The translations under genes were made by a program, and so were the position numbers. From NCBI GenBank assembly GCA_030686995.1, contig CM060696.1:15204487-15268486 (forward strand): DNA of 64,000 bases, in the 5' to 3' direction. The DNA comes from Artemisia argyi. Taxonomy: Eukaryota > Streptophyta > Magnoliopsida > Asterales > Asteraceae. The notes below the pieces were generated by a model, which saw only the letters and a list, made by a program, of their open reading frames with translations, was not told where the DNA came from and made no database searches. Of the stretch, positions 1-11,068 are shown one piece after another; position 1 is the first letter of the stretch; each line of letters begins with the position of its first letter.

Positions 1-5
1 TTATC

Positions 6-400
6 TGTTAGCATTAAAAATTATATTAGAAAGTGATGGTCATTCTCATTTATTGTAACGTCGTAATGTGTCGTAGTTTTTGTTATTAGAATAGTCAATG
101 GGCCTTGATCTTGGTAAGCTAATATGTCATGAGTTAAGTTATGTAAGCCTTTATATGTAAAAGGAAACCAAGCCCATGGAAAGCCTCTTAAGGCATCATG
201 TTATGAACTATATAAACACCTCAAAGGCTCATTTGAGGTGTGTGCTTGTGTGTGTATTGTGTGTGTTTTATTAATAAAAGTTCTCTTCATCTTATACTCT
301 CTTTCAATATTAACGCCACACATATATATCATCAAGTCATCATCTTTACTTCATCTAGTGCTTATATTTTTGATAAAGTTGATATATCTAAGGTCCTACA
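6..400 (+). repeat. 5' LTR of element 1
   Basis: The 395-bp LTR begins TGTTAGC and ends GGTCCTACA. A TATA box (TATATAAA, 209-216) and a downstream AATAAA (273-278) mark the likely promoter and polyadenylation signal, so the R region should lie around 240-300. Compared with the 3' LTR it shows four substitutions (three transitions, one transversion) and lacks a 12-bp tandem duplication near 170. Confidence 0.97.
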
Positions 401-402
401 AG

Positions 403-416
403 TGGTATCAATCGCC
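403..416 (+). other. Primer-binding site of element 1
   Basis: TGGTATCA starts two bases after the LTR end, as in elements primed by initiator tRNA-Met. Only the first eight bases match the usual plant TGGTATCAGAGC; the next bases read ATCGCC. Confidence 0.8.
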
Positions 417-663
417 TAACAATGGTTTAGGAGTGTGTGAAAATCGTTTTTTATCAAAGCTTTCTCTTTAAAGTTTACGTTTTTTCTTTAAAAACGTAGG
501 CTTTTTCTTTAAAAGTTTTGATTTTTATGTGTTTTTAGTGTTAAAGTTTTGAGCTTTATTGAAGTTTTAGTGATTCTAAGTGTTTTGGGAAAGATTTGAT
601 CAAAAGAAGTAAGTGAAAAAGGTGTTTTTGGTTGAAAAAATCGTATTTTTGAGCTGTTTGGCA

Positions 664-1253
664 CGTTTACGCGTAAGTTTTAAGCCTAAAACCCACTTCC
701 TACGCGTAAGTTTAGGCTCAAAACCCTTTTTCTACGCATAAGTGAAGATCCTACGCGTAAGTTTAGGCTCAAAACCCTTTTCCTACGCATAAGTGAAGAT
801 CCTACGCGTAAGTTTGGCCTAAAACCCCTTTTCTACGCGTTAGATTGAAATCCTACGCCTAAGTCTGATTTCCTACGCAAAAGGTGAAATCCTACGCAAA
901 AGATCCTACGCTTAAGATCCTACGCATAAGTTTTTCTATGCAGAAGTTGTACTTAGTACTTCCCTGACTTGGATAAGTTTGTGGAATACTTCGACACGGG
1001 ATATCTTTCAAGCTTGGACAAGTTTGAGAGATTTGTTTGGTTCTTTAACCTTACGCATAAACCATATCTTACGCATAAGTTATAACTTACGCGTAAAGTT
1101 CAAGTTTACGCATAAACTTTGTGTTTACGCTTAACCTTATTCTTTACGCATAACTTTTAACTTACGCATAAGATCCAAGTTGCGCGTAAGATTCAGAGTT
1201 TACGCGTAAGATTACTGTTTACGCATAAGATTAAAGGTTTACGCGTAAGTTTT
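664..1253 (+). repeat. Leader repeat array, about 24 copies of TACGCRTAAG-like units
   Basis: Between primer-binding site and gag the motif TACGC(G/A)TAAG recurs roughly every 11-35 bases in the same orientation, first preceded by C (703-930) and then by TT (1053-1250). Several copies are the palindrome TTACGCGTAA. The first block also repeats a longer unit containing TTTAGGCTCAAAACCC. The stretch has no ORF. ACGCGT is a CGCG-box-type core known to bind CAMTA factors in plants; a role here is only inference. The rest of 417-1545 is unremarkable leader with a common motif around 1280-1320. Confidence 0.85.
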
Positions 1254-1545
1254 TGACTTTTGACAACCAAATTTCAAACGGCCATAACTTTTAAACCGTA
1301 ACTCCGTTTTCGACGAATCAGCTGTCAAAACGACCGTGAGACCAAGAGGAAGGACACGTTGAATCATCTAAAGATCATTCAAGCCAAGCTTCGAGGCCCA
1401 AATCCACTCCGAACGGAAGTTATTGAGGATTTAAGGTTCCAGATCAAATTTTTCACCATAAAAACTTGCATCAACTTACACTAAACACAACTCCTACTTC
1501 GTTGAATCGATCCAATAATCAACTTTATCAATCTACACTTCATCA

Positions 1546-4016
1546 ATGGCAACTCAGCAAGATATTCATGCAGCCGGTGCGGAAAACCGACCTCCAATGC
1601 TTGAAAAAGGTGGATATCTCCCATGGACAAGCCGAATGCTTCGTTACATCAAAACAAAGCCTGATGGTAAATTAATGATCAACTCCATTACAAATAGTCC
1701 ATTCAAGCCACGACAAGTTCAAATTGAAGGTAATCCAAATACAACACCTCCTACTCAACCATTCGTGCGTGAACAAACAGAAGCAGATTACACAGAGGAA
1801 GACAAGAAGCAGATCTCCGCTGATGATATGGCAATGCATTTAATCCAACTTGGATTACCACGGGAGATCTTTGCTGCGGTCGACAGTTGTGAAACTGCTT
1901 ATGCTATGTGGGAACGTGTTAGAAGGATATGTCATGGAACAGAGATTAGACAACAAGACGTTGAGAACAAACTTCTTACTGAATGGGAGAATTTCACATC
2001 CACTAAAGGTGAACAGATTGAATCCTACTACACAAGGTTTTGCACCTTGATGAATGAGTTAATCAGAAACAAGTTGACACCTCTATCAATTGCAACAAAC
2101 ATCAAATTCATCAATAACCTTTCAGAAGAATGGGTTCGTTATGTTATAATTGTCAATCAAACAAAGGACTTACATAAGGTGAATTATGAACAACTCTATG
2201 ACTTTTTGAAGCAAAACCAAGCTGAGGCTAATGAAGTAAGGAAAGAAAGATTGGCAAAGAATCATGATCCTCTTGCATTAATTGCTACAACACCAACACC
2301 GATACCAGTGAACACACAACATTCATCATCATCTTCCACTCACAACTACATGCAACCATCATACATTCAACAACCAACACCGGTCTACCAACAACAGTTC
2401 TACCCACATCAACAATAACATGTTATTCCACAACAGCAATACCAACAATTCCAAGAACCAGAATTCACTGAAAATAATGAAGCTACTGCAGCATTGACCC
2501 AAGTGTTTGCTTTTCTGTCAAAGGCATTCCAAGGACGTTATTCTACACCAACAAACAACAACCAAAGGATTTCATCGAACACTCGCAACAAGCAGATTGC
2601 TCAGCCGAGTTTTAATATGGGCAACGGAGGCCAAATGGTTGGAGTTTATGGGAATCAGCAAGGATATGCTACTGGAATTAACATGGGGAATCAGAATATG
2701 CTGAATGCAGGGAATCAGAATGCAGGAAATCAGTATGGTCAGTATGTAGGGAATTAGTTGGGTCAGTTTGTTGGAAATCAGAGGGGTCAGAATGTTGGTA
2801 ATCGGGCAATGGGTAATCAGAATAGAAATGTTGCAGCTCCAATAGTTGGGAATTTGGGAAATGTGAATCAGGGTAATCCGGTTAAGTGTTTCAACTGTCA
2901 GGGTGTAGGTCATATGGCAAGGAACTGTCCTACTAAGCCGAACAAAAAAGATCTAGAGTACTTGCAGAAAGCAGTGATGTTGGCACAAAAGGTTCAGGCA
3001 GGGTTTCAGTTAAACGCAGAGGAGAATGATTTTATGGCTCTTATGGATGACACGGAAGATAGAGAGGATATCGATGCGAAATGCATATTCATGGCGAATC
3101 TTCAGGAAGCTAAGTATGACACGGATTCTGATACACTTCCTGTTTATGACACCAATGCACCATCTGAGGTATCAAATTTCAACACATGTCACAATAATGA
3201 TATATTTGATATGTCTCCTCATGAGGAACAACATTCTGAGAAGTAAGCATACAATTATGATACATTTCTAGACACGTCAAGTAGTAGCAATACTCCTTCA
3301 GCAACTCCAGATGTGAATCATAATAGAGGCTTCGTTTCACAGCATGCTGAGAATGATGAGGAAACACGTGCTTTGTTTGAATCATTATTGAATAATTGTC
3401 GTATTGAAATTGAGAATGTGAAAAAGGTCAATCGCGATGTTAAGGCCGCGAATGTTAAATTGACCGCTGAGCTTGAGAGTTACAAAGAAAACGTTAAAGC
3501 TTTTTAATTTCATAACAAAAGATTGTCTGAATTAGAAACTGGTTATCAAAATTCCGTTTCAAGGGAAAAACAATTGCAACTCAAGTTTGATACACTTGAT
3601 GTTAATTCTTTCAAAAAGATAAAATCCTTAAACGCGGAAATTTCTGATTTACAAAACTAACTTTCTAAACAAAAAACAGCTTATGCCAATCTTGAAAAAG
3701 AAAGGGATGAGTTGAAAAAGGAATTTGCAAATAAAGAAGACAAACTTTTGGAAGAAATCGTAGAGTCAGAACACATGATTGCACATTTAGAAGAATTAGT
3801 GGTTAAGTCGAGTCAGTCAAGTCAAACAATGAAAATGATTTCAAATCAAACTCATCCGATTTACTATACGAAACATAAAATGGCTCTTGGAAACAAAACT
3901 CCTTGTAATCTCAAGAAAGCTCAGCAAGAACAGAATGTTTTGTACAATGGTAATGTGATTTACACCAAACATGATCCTCCCGTTATTCGGGATTCTGTGC
4001 AAACGATAGAACATGT
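1546..4016 (+). pseudogene. gag: Copia gag, N-terminal and coiled-coil part (element 1), five in-frame stops
   Basis: The frame opens at ATG 1546 (product starts MATQQDIHAAG) and stays open in one frame to the element 2 junction at 4016, apart from stops at 2416 (TAA), 2755 (TAG), 3244, 3505 and 3658 (TAA). Residues 1-290 form the capsid-type copia gag domain. A Gln/Asn/Gly-rich repeat section with GNQ units follows (about 2590-2880), then a canonical CCHC knuckle with Cys at 2887 (CFNCQGVGHMARNC). After that comes an acidic stretch and a predicted coiled coil rich in Lys, Glu and Leu (about 3340-3860). Gag would package element RNA in cytoplasmic particles. There is no frameshift in 2.47 kb, so decay is by base substitution only. 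The frame continues at 20289. Confidence 0.93.
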
Positions 4017-5419
4017 TGATACGTGGGAATCGCACCAGGCTTTACCTCTCAAGGGATCTTGAGAAGCTTACAACCCCCACCAGGCAGTGTACCTGATCGT
4101 TGTAGTATAGTATAGTGACAAGTACCGGGGGATTGATCGTTCAGCTAGGAATAGTATCGCTAGGATTAGAAAACCTAAATACTAGTTCTAAAGGTGAGGG
4201 ATAATTATTTTTGTATTTTTATATTTTTTTGAAAGCAAGTAAAAATCTCGGGTTTGAAGGATTTGGGCGGAATTAGTTACTAGTCAACTAACCCAATACT
4301 AAAGATGCAATCAAAATAGAATACTAGAAATGAAAATAAACTAAATTATACTAAAGTTGTGAGCAATAAGTGAAGAAAATGTGTTTACTTAGATTTCACT
4401 ACTCCCTAGACATCTTTTACACGTTAATTACTTGTTATAGTTGCATGGATGACGGATTGTATTCCTTAATACCATTCATGGGGTGGCGCACTTAACTCCC
4501 CAATCCTATGAGCTCTTATATCCTCCTATACCATGCCCAGCACAACTATAGGGATTATAAACAGTGGCTCATGCATTAAATACAACCAATAAAACCTAGT
4601 GCACATCAGTTCATGTTTTCTAAGACGTTCAAGCATGTTACCAATTGGAGATCTGCCAGTTTTCTTAAGCCTAACATCGAATTCATTCATCCAATACAAT
4701 TATAAACAAGTAATCAACACATAATTAACATTTAGGTTTCATTAGATCCAAGCAAACACAAGATAGATCTAGCCTAGCATGATGGAATTAAGACAAGAAC
4801 AAGATATAGACAACCAACACATAGACATATTGTTTGAATTAAAAGAATACTTATCTCAATAACACATGAAAGGTATCAAGGGCTTAGCACCCTTGAAAAA
4901 CCTGTAAAATTCGCACCAAGTTCGTACTAGGGTTTCTCCAAAACTTCTCTCCTTTAATGTGTGAAAATTAGAAAAATATATATAGGAAATAGGGTCTGAA
5001 GGCGTCAAGACCAATCTTGTGACGCCGTCACCTCGCCGCCAAAATATTTCTCGGACTGCCTTGATCTACTTTTGACGCCATCATGTGTTAGCATTTTCCA
5101 GGCCGTCATGCATTTTACTCTTGACGCCCTACTTCGTGACGCCGTCAAATCTGTACTGGATCGTCAAGGAATTTACTCGTGACGCCGTCAGGAATTCCTT
5201 CTTGACGCCGTCACCTACTGTTCCCAGCAAGGAAAATTAAGACTTTGGCGTTTTCTTCACTTTTATGCTCCAAAAACGTTTGAATTGCTTCCTCTTCCAA
5301 ATTTCACTCCCAAAGTACCTAAAATCACAAAAGGAACGATTTAGGGCAATATTTGATCAAATAAATTCAATTCCGGGCTTAAATGACCCCCTAAAAGTGT
5401 TTCATTTTTTGCCTCATCA
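4017..5419 (-). repeat. Left (3') LTR of element 2
   Basis: This 1403-bp LTR aligns end to end with 18879-20283. In transcription sense its 5' end is at 5419. It carries the TGACGCCGTCA array at about 4998-5218, in the U3 part. The body is AT-rich with no long ORF. The adjacent purine-rich strand (AAGTGTAAGGGTATA on the minus strand, 5420-5434) is the probable polypurine tract. Confidence 0.95.
4998..5218. repeat. TGACG/CGTCA palindromic motif cluster in the LTR of element 2
   Basis: The motif TGACGCCGTCA, or halves of it, occurs about nine times in 220 bp. The same array lies in the other LTR at 19858-20083, and two more copies sit internally at 7441-7475. TGACG is the core bound by TGA-type bZIP factors in as-1/ocs elements; function here is inference. 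Confidence 0.8.
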
Positions 5420-7915
5420 TATACCCTTACACTTGAGATTTGCTTGTCCTCAAGCAAATGCGCTTTTATTCTAGTCAAAATACAAGTTAGGGGTCATTTA
5501 ACACTAATATAAAAGTAATTACAACAAATAATCATTCCACTAAAGACCAATAGACAAGCACGGAGGTCATATACAAGCACCTCACAAATAGTGTTTAGAT
5601 ACTCACATCTCCCGGGTGTAATAAAGTATAAATTACAATATGGAAACAGAAGATATCTCTCACTACCTGTCATAGCAAAATAGATTACCATAGGCTTGGG
5701 AAAGGATCAAACCTCCACCACATGGCGTAAGCACCTAGGATAAACTATCAAAGAGGTCTTTTTAAAGGGTTGTAACGTTAGGTGTAGGGATATGAAATAC
5801 ACGGTTTTGTTGGATAAAGGAAGTTTTACTGGTGGCGAGCTAACAATCTTGGTTAATTACATGTACAATATGGCGTTGCTAAGCCAAGACTAGACTCGAC
5901 TTAAGCTAATAAATGAAAAATAACAAAAACATAAAATGAACATAGAATGAAACGGGATGGTAGTCCATATGTTTTTTCTCTTTTCTTTTTCTATTTTTTT
6001 TTCTTTTTCTTGTTTTTTTGATATTTTTTTATTTTATTTTATTTTATTTATTATTATTTTTTTTGCATACACTCTTACCCTACCATCCGAAATAATACAT
6101 CATATGGAATGAACATTTCCCTTACACTTGAATTTTTACATACTTTACAATAAACTAATCTAATGACTCGAATTAAGAAAATCAAAACACTTGGAGTACT
6201 TTTAAGATTAACGCACATACGGGGGTAATAAGTGATGTTCTTCCCCATTACTCCATAAAATAAGCACTTTACCTATGAGTCTCAATCATCCCAAAACAAT
6301 ATGTACAAGGATATGACTCGACTTAGCAACCATGTAATCAATTAGAAAGTTAACTTAGGGTTTAACAAATAACAATAATGCACTAAAAATGAGTGCATAC
6401 ACAGAAGGCTAAGGCGATTTGGGTGTACATTTAAGTGGGGTGTAACAAATTCTTCCTTTAAGTAAGATGCTTAAAGTTAGAAACGAAAAGATAGGCTCGG
6501 AGGGGTGTACTAGGGGTTTCGTGTACTAAAAATGAGTACAACGCTAAGGTGTGGGAAAATTTGTTGACTTAACTAGCCAAGTAATATGACTTAAATGGTC
6601 AAGTAATTATGATACAGGTTTAACACAAGGGTGATCCTAATGCCTCTTTTCATGTAGTAAATCCTACTACATGAATGTAGTCTCACTAGCGGTCTCGGGA
6701 TGCATCACTAACGCAAGTTCTAGAATCTAAATGCTACCGGTACACTCATAAGCACTAATAATAAATGCTTTTCCTATCAAATCTAAAGGCGAACCTCACA
6801 TATTTGGGTGAAAAATTTTTCTGAAAGTACGGTTATGTGCTAGTCATACAATCTCCTATCCATGAGACGCTTGCTATGGCTAAAGTTTCACTCCTAAATG
6901 TTGTAAAAAATTTTAAATTTGGCGCTAAAATTGCACTAACAAGTGTTTCTCATAGTTTTATTACACATCTACCATTAGACAAAACAAACTCAAGCGAAAG
7001 TGTATATGTAAGGTATCATCTTTTTACCCTCCCCTTACACTTAAGATGAACATTGTCCTCAATGTTCAAGTAAAGAATGTAAAAGTGAAATAAGTAAAAA
7101 GAATGAAATCAAATACTCCCCTGATTCGCTCGGTATGGATAATAAGGTGGCCAGGTTAGATCTTCCTCCAAGAAAATGAACAATCAAAGCTTCCCTTCCA
7201 GAATATAAATCATCTTCTTGTCATACATAACCTGTAAAACCTGAGAAAATAGACAAGACAACCTCGCATAAAATTGGCGGCATCCTATATAAGTTATTAA
7301 ATCCTAGAAAACAAAATAATATATAATGCTTGTGGAATGAAGTTTGCAGATTTCCTGGAGATTATAAAACTTAATAATTCATAAAAACCATAAGACTCCG
7401 TTAGAAAAACAAAACTGGTAAAATTTCCAGATATTTACACGTGACGCCGTCAAGAGTTAACTCTTGACGCCGTCAGAAGTGACCTGCAGAAATTCTTATG
7501 TTAAGTTTCCGGAAAATTTCTGGAAAAACTTGGTCCTACTTCCTGGAAAATCCTGCAAAACTTCATTATGACTCAATACAAGCATTTGACTCTAACAAGT
7601 ACTAATATACATGTTCATTTAATATTGTGGAGAATCATGATCGGTTTGTTTCTTAAAAACATATTTGGGGTTTCCCCTTACACTTATCTTTTGCAAAAAT
7701 ACTTTTAGGTGGAGTTAAAACTAGGCCAAAACAACAAAGTAAAGTATTTCCACTGTTTAATTTAGAAACATGATCAACCAACAATAAAAATAAAGCATGC
7801 ATACGGAAGCAAATAACAAACAAACAAAATAAAATCACACAAAACATGGGTTGCCTCCCAAGAAGCGCTTTTCTTTATTTACGAGTCTTGTATCTAGACT
7901 CAAGGTCATGGGTTA
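5420..7915 (-). other. Non-coding region of element 2 between protease-like ORF and 3' LTR
   Basis: No ORF above about 70 codons and no RT, RNase H or integrase motif is visible, although pol should be here in an autonomous relative. It holds a 100-bp pyrimidine tract (about 5965-6065), three dispersed copies of the purine-strand motif AAGTGTAAGGG (near 5425, 7035 and 7675, minus strand) that look like repeated polypurine tracts, and an 18-bp perfect palindrome at 7450-7467 flanked by TGACGCCGTCA copies. Confidence 0.75.
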
Positions 7916-8460
7916 CTACGTGACCTCATCGTTGGTTCCACTCTCTAGGACATCTTCTAAACCAGTTTTGTATTCCGGACCTAGTTGCAAGCATTCTTTG
8001 TAGAAACCAAGCATCCTTTTCTTTACATACTCTACTCCTCTACGTCTATCCTCCTCATTCCTATAATAAGCCGCTTGCTTGTGTTCCTTTTTGAAATTAG
8101 AGAGGAGGCGGTATTGCTCAATCTTGTAGGGCATTTGATAGGCAACCTCATCATTCTCTTCCTTGAATCTAACTATCCCTAAAGTCGGGTCATAACTCAT
8201 CCTAGTGGCCTCAACAAATGGTTTTCCAAATATTATTTGGCTTAGGCAAGCATCTATCACCGGACGAGTGTCTTCAACTATCATAAAATCGATCTCATAA
8301 GTGAGATTCCCTATAATCACATGCAATCCCTTCACTCTTCCTACAAAATTACTTATCAAATTCCTATTGGGCATCATCCTAAAATTAAGTTGCTTCTTCA
8401 TCACCCAATTGTAATAAGTCCTAGTCATGATGTTCACTGGGGATCTAGGGTCGATGTAAG
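7916..8460 (-). pseudogene. Retropepsin-like region of element 2, frameshifted from gag
   Basis: The longest open stretch is 173 codons (8437-7916). It contains a retropepsin-fold-like segment with VKGLHVIIGN, then MIVEDTRPVIDACLSQ and an IIFGKPFVEATRM loop resembling the C-terminal LGRPFL loop of retroviral-type aspartic proteases. I do not see an intact catalytic D-T/S-G triad, so activity is unlikely. Reading upstream in this frame gives AYIDPRSPVNIMTRTYY, which overlaps the end of the gag frame. A 1-2 bp indel near 8460 therefore separates it from gag. The tail (KKRMLGFYKECLQLGPEY) belongs to an Orf1-type protein that I associate with Asteraceae genomes. The stop is followed by non-coding sequence where pol is expected. 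Confidence 0.75.
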
Positions 8461-9482
8461 CTTTCTATATATGCATGTGCCCGATATTGCATGGTATGTT
8501 AATGTTAGAGGGGTCTCCAATTTTGATAAGGGGGTGCCAAGGATATATGGTCTCCCGGGACTATCGAATAAATCCTTATGGTATTCTCGTTCTTCCTTGG
8601 TGGGCAACTTATCAAAGTACTTTTCTATAGGCTCTACCTCCTCTAATTCCTCTCTCCTATTAACCTCAACTTCCCTACTCTCATCCTTAGTCTCGGCTTC
8701 TACTTTAACTTCATCCTTGTCACTCTCTTCTATCTCCTTATCTATTGGCTTAATGGTGACAACATTGACAAAGTGGACATGTTTGGATGATGAGGGGTCC
8801 TTAATTTGGATTCCGTTATTGGTGTCCCTAGTGTCCTTCCTAGGTGTGACTAATGCTTGGTTGTTGAGGGCTTTCAACAAGTTGTCAATCTTGTTGGTCA
8901 TCTCCGTTTGTTGTTGGTTGAATTCGGTTTCAAACCTAGCTATGCGAGCTTCTTGAGATTCCATGAACTTAGACATCAATCCTTCAAAATTGTTGGTACT
9001 TCCATAGTTGTTAGAAGGATTGTTGTTGAAAGTACGGTTGGATGGTGGATCGTTTGTTTGGTAACGATTAGGCGGATTGGAAGAATTGGGTTGATTTTGT
9101 TTCCACCTAAGGTTTGGGTGATTTTTCCAAGAGGGGTTGTATGAATCACCGTAAGTGTTTGGTTCGGGCTTGAAAGTGTACCACTTATCTCCTGCTTCGT
9201 CGGTACGCGTGGGTGCGTAGTCCGCAAAAGCTGTTCTGGGGAGTTCCACACAATCACGAGTGTCGTGGGGACCACTAAATAATTCGCATGAAGAAGTGAT
9301 TTTGTTCACTTGGCTTGAAGGTTTAGGAGCTTCGTAAGATTTCATGAGAAACTTGACTTGGTCCTCAAGTTCCATGATCTTACGGTCGGGAGTGCTAGAA
9401 TTGTTCGAAGGCAAAGATATTGTCTTGACCATTTTGTTCAAATCACGGGGATCATTCCAACTTTCGTTGTCATAGAGAGCAA
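8434..9482 (-). pseudogene. gag: Gypsy gag, C-terminal part (element 2)
   Basis: This is the downstream half of the gag that begins at 18709. It resumes at the element 3 insertion point with ALYDNESWNDPRDLNKMV, in frame with the upstream half across the AGCAA duplication. It has a short heptad-like segment (MELEDQVKFLMKSYE) and a degenerate knuckle, CELFSGPHDTRDC, in which the second Cys of the usual CxxC is Phe. Then come a Tyr/Pro-rich stretch with TYGDSYNPSWKNHPNLRW, an Asn-rich linker, a coiled coil (about 9000-8870) and a Lys/Glu-rich tail. It ends at a stop at 8434 after a frameshift. The ORF formally begins at 9519, but codons above 9482 come from the LTR of element 3. Confidence 0.88.
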
Positions 9483-11068
9483 TGTTGATATAAATAATGT
9501 CTAAAAACATTATTAACATATATCGATATCTCTATGTTTTGATAATCACAAAACGTAAACTCATTGAACTACAAATTATGACGTAAACAAGTATTTAGTT
9601 GTAAATATTTGCTTTAGCATCCATATCACTTAAGGTATGAATAAACAAAGTGTCTAATGCATTTTATGATCAAAGGAATTTTTATTTTTACAAACCTTAC
9701 ATTTTATTAAAATGGGACAAACATTTCTAAACTTATACAAAACATTTTTGTATTTATAAGAAATGTTTTATTCAAAATAAACATTTTGAATTCAAATTTC
9801 TACCCAAAAAACGGCCACATTCTTCAGGAAAAACCTTCCCCACAAAAAAACAAAAAATCTGAAGAAAAAATATTTAAGGGGACCGGCACACAATTAACGG
9901 GACCGGCCACGCTCCCTGTCAGATTTTGTCAGAAATTTTTCCCTATAAATACCACCTCAAACCTGGAATTTTTCTCACCTCTTTGCACAAATATTTTCAG
10001 ATCCAATTCTCTCTAAACATCCTTCTAAAACCCTTTGATCATAAGATTATTAATCTTTGTTTCAAGTGATCCAATCTCTCATATCTCAAAGTGCAAGAGA
10101 AGAATCCTCCCCATCATAAAGCCAAAGATGTAGTTAGTGCTTATGTAAAGTTGTGAGCTTTGTATATGTAATAAGTAGATCAAGATGATCTTACCTAGTA
10201 GTGAGTAAGAAGTAGTGTGAAGAAGTAGTAGTGTGGAGAAGTTATGTAGGTGTGAAGTAATAGATGTGTGAGTATGTAGTGGAGTATAGAAGAAGTTGTG
10301 AAGTAGTGAAGAAGTCGTGAAGTTGTGAAGCCATGAAGAAGTCGTGAAGCCGTGAAGAAATAGGTGTGTTGTGAAGGTGTGATAAGTTGTGTAGTAGTAG
10401 TGTTGTGAAGAAGGTGTGTTGTGGTGTGAGATTGGTTCTACCAACTATTAGAACTCGACATTTAGCTTAGTGTCGTTAAATGGTGTAAGCAAAAGTTGTG
10501 TAAGGTTTTCTCCGCCAAAAGGGAGCTTGTTGTGTAGTGAAGAAAACTCTCGAGTGTGGTACTCGGGGAGTGGAGTAGGGCAAGGAAGGTGTCCTTGTAG
10601 CCGAACCACTATAAATCATCGTGTCTGGTTTGCATCTTCTTTATCTTATCTCTTTACATTTACTCTTGCATTTATCGCTTTATATCTATGCTTGCATATA
10701 TGTGTTAGGTGTTGCTTATATTGTCATGATGATTGATTGTGTTATAGTTGCAAGTTAATATTGTGAAGATGTGCATAATTATATAATATGATCGACTACA
10801 TTATTATTCACACTCCTCATATTGAGTTTAACTTAATAGATGATTTGATACAAAACGTTTTAAGATTTCAAAAGGAAAATATATTAACTTAAAGATCAAC
10901 CAATGCTTTATTCATAAAACTAAGTTTTGAAAACAAACTCAAAAGTACACATATATAATTAATCATATTGATTATATATTGTTTTCATAATAAACTCTAA
11001 TTGAAGATTTTTCATAAAACGAAAAAAAGAGGGGAAAACCATTCAACCCCCCCTTCTAGTTTTCCACA
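9483..11068 (+). repeat. 5' LTR of element 3
   Basis: The 1586-bp LTR has a TATA box (TATAAATA) at 9944-9951, just downstream of a rearranged GGGGACCGGCC motif (9871-9910). A region of about 200 bp (10200-10430) is rich in GTGAAG and GTAGT repeats. The 88-codon ORF at 10470-10736 recurs in the other LTR and has no recognisable product. Confidence 0.95.

Noticed and set aside
664..1253. CRISPR-like look of the TACGC repeat array
   Set aside because: Units are 10 bp, spacing is irregular and there are no unique spacers of constant length; it is the leader of a plant retrotransposon.
8321..8956. 211-codon plus-strand ORF over gag/protease of element 2
   Set aside because: Antisense shadow of the minus-strand coding region; Ser/Leu-rich low-complexity translation.
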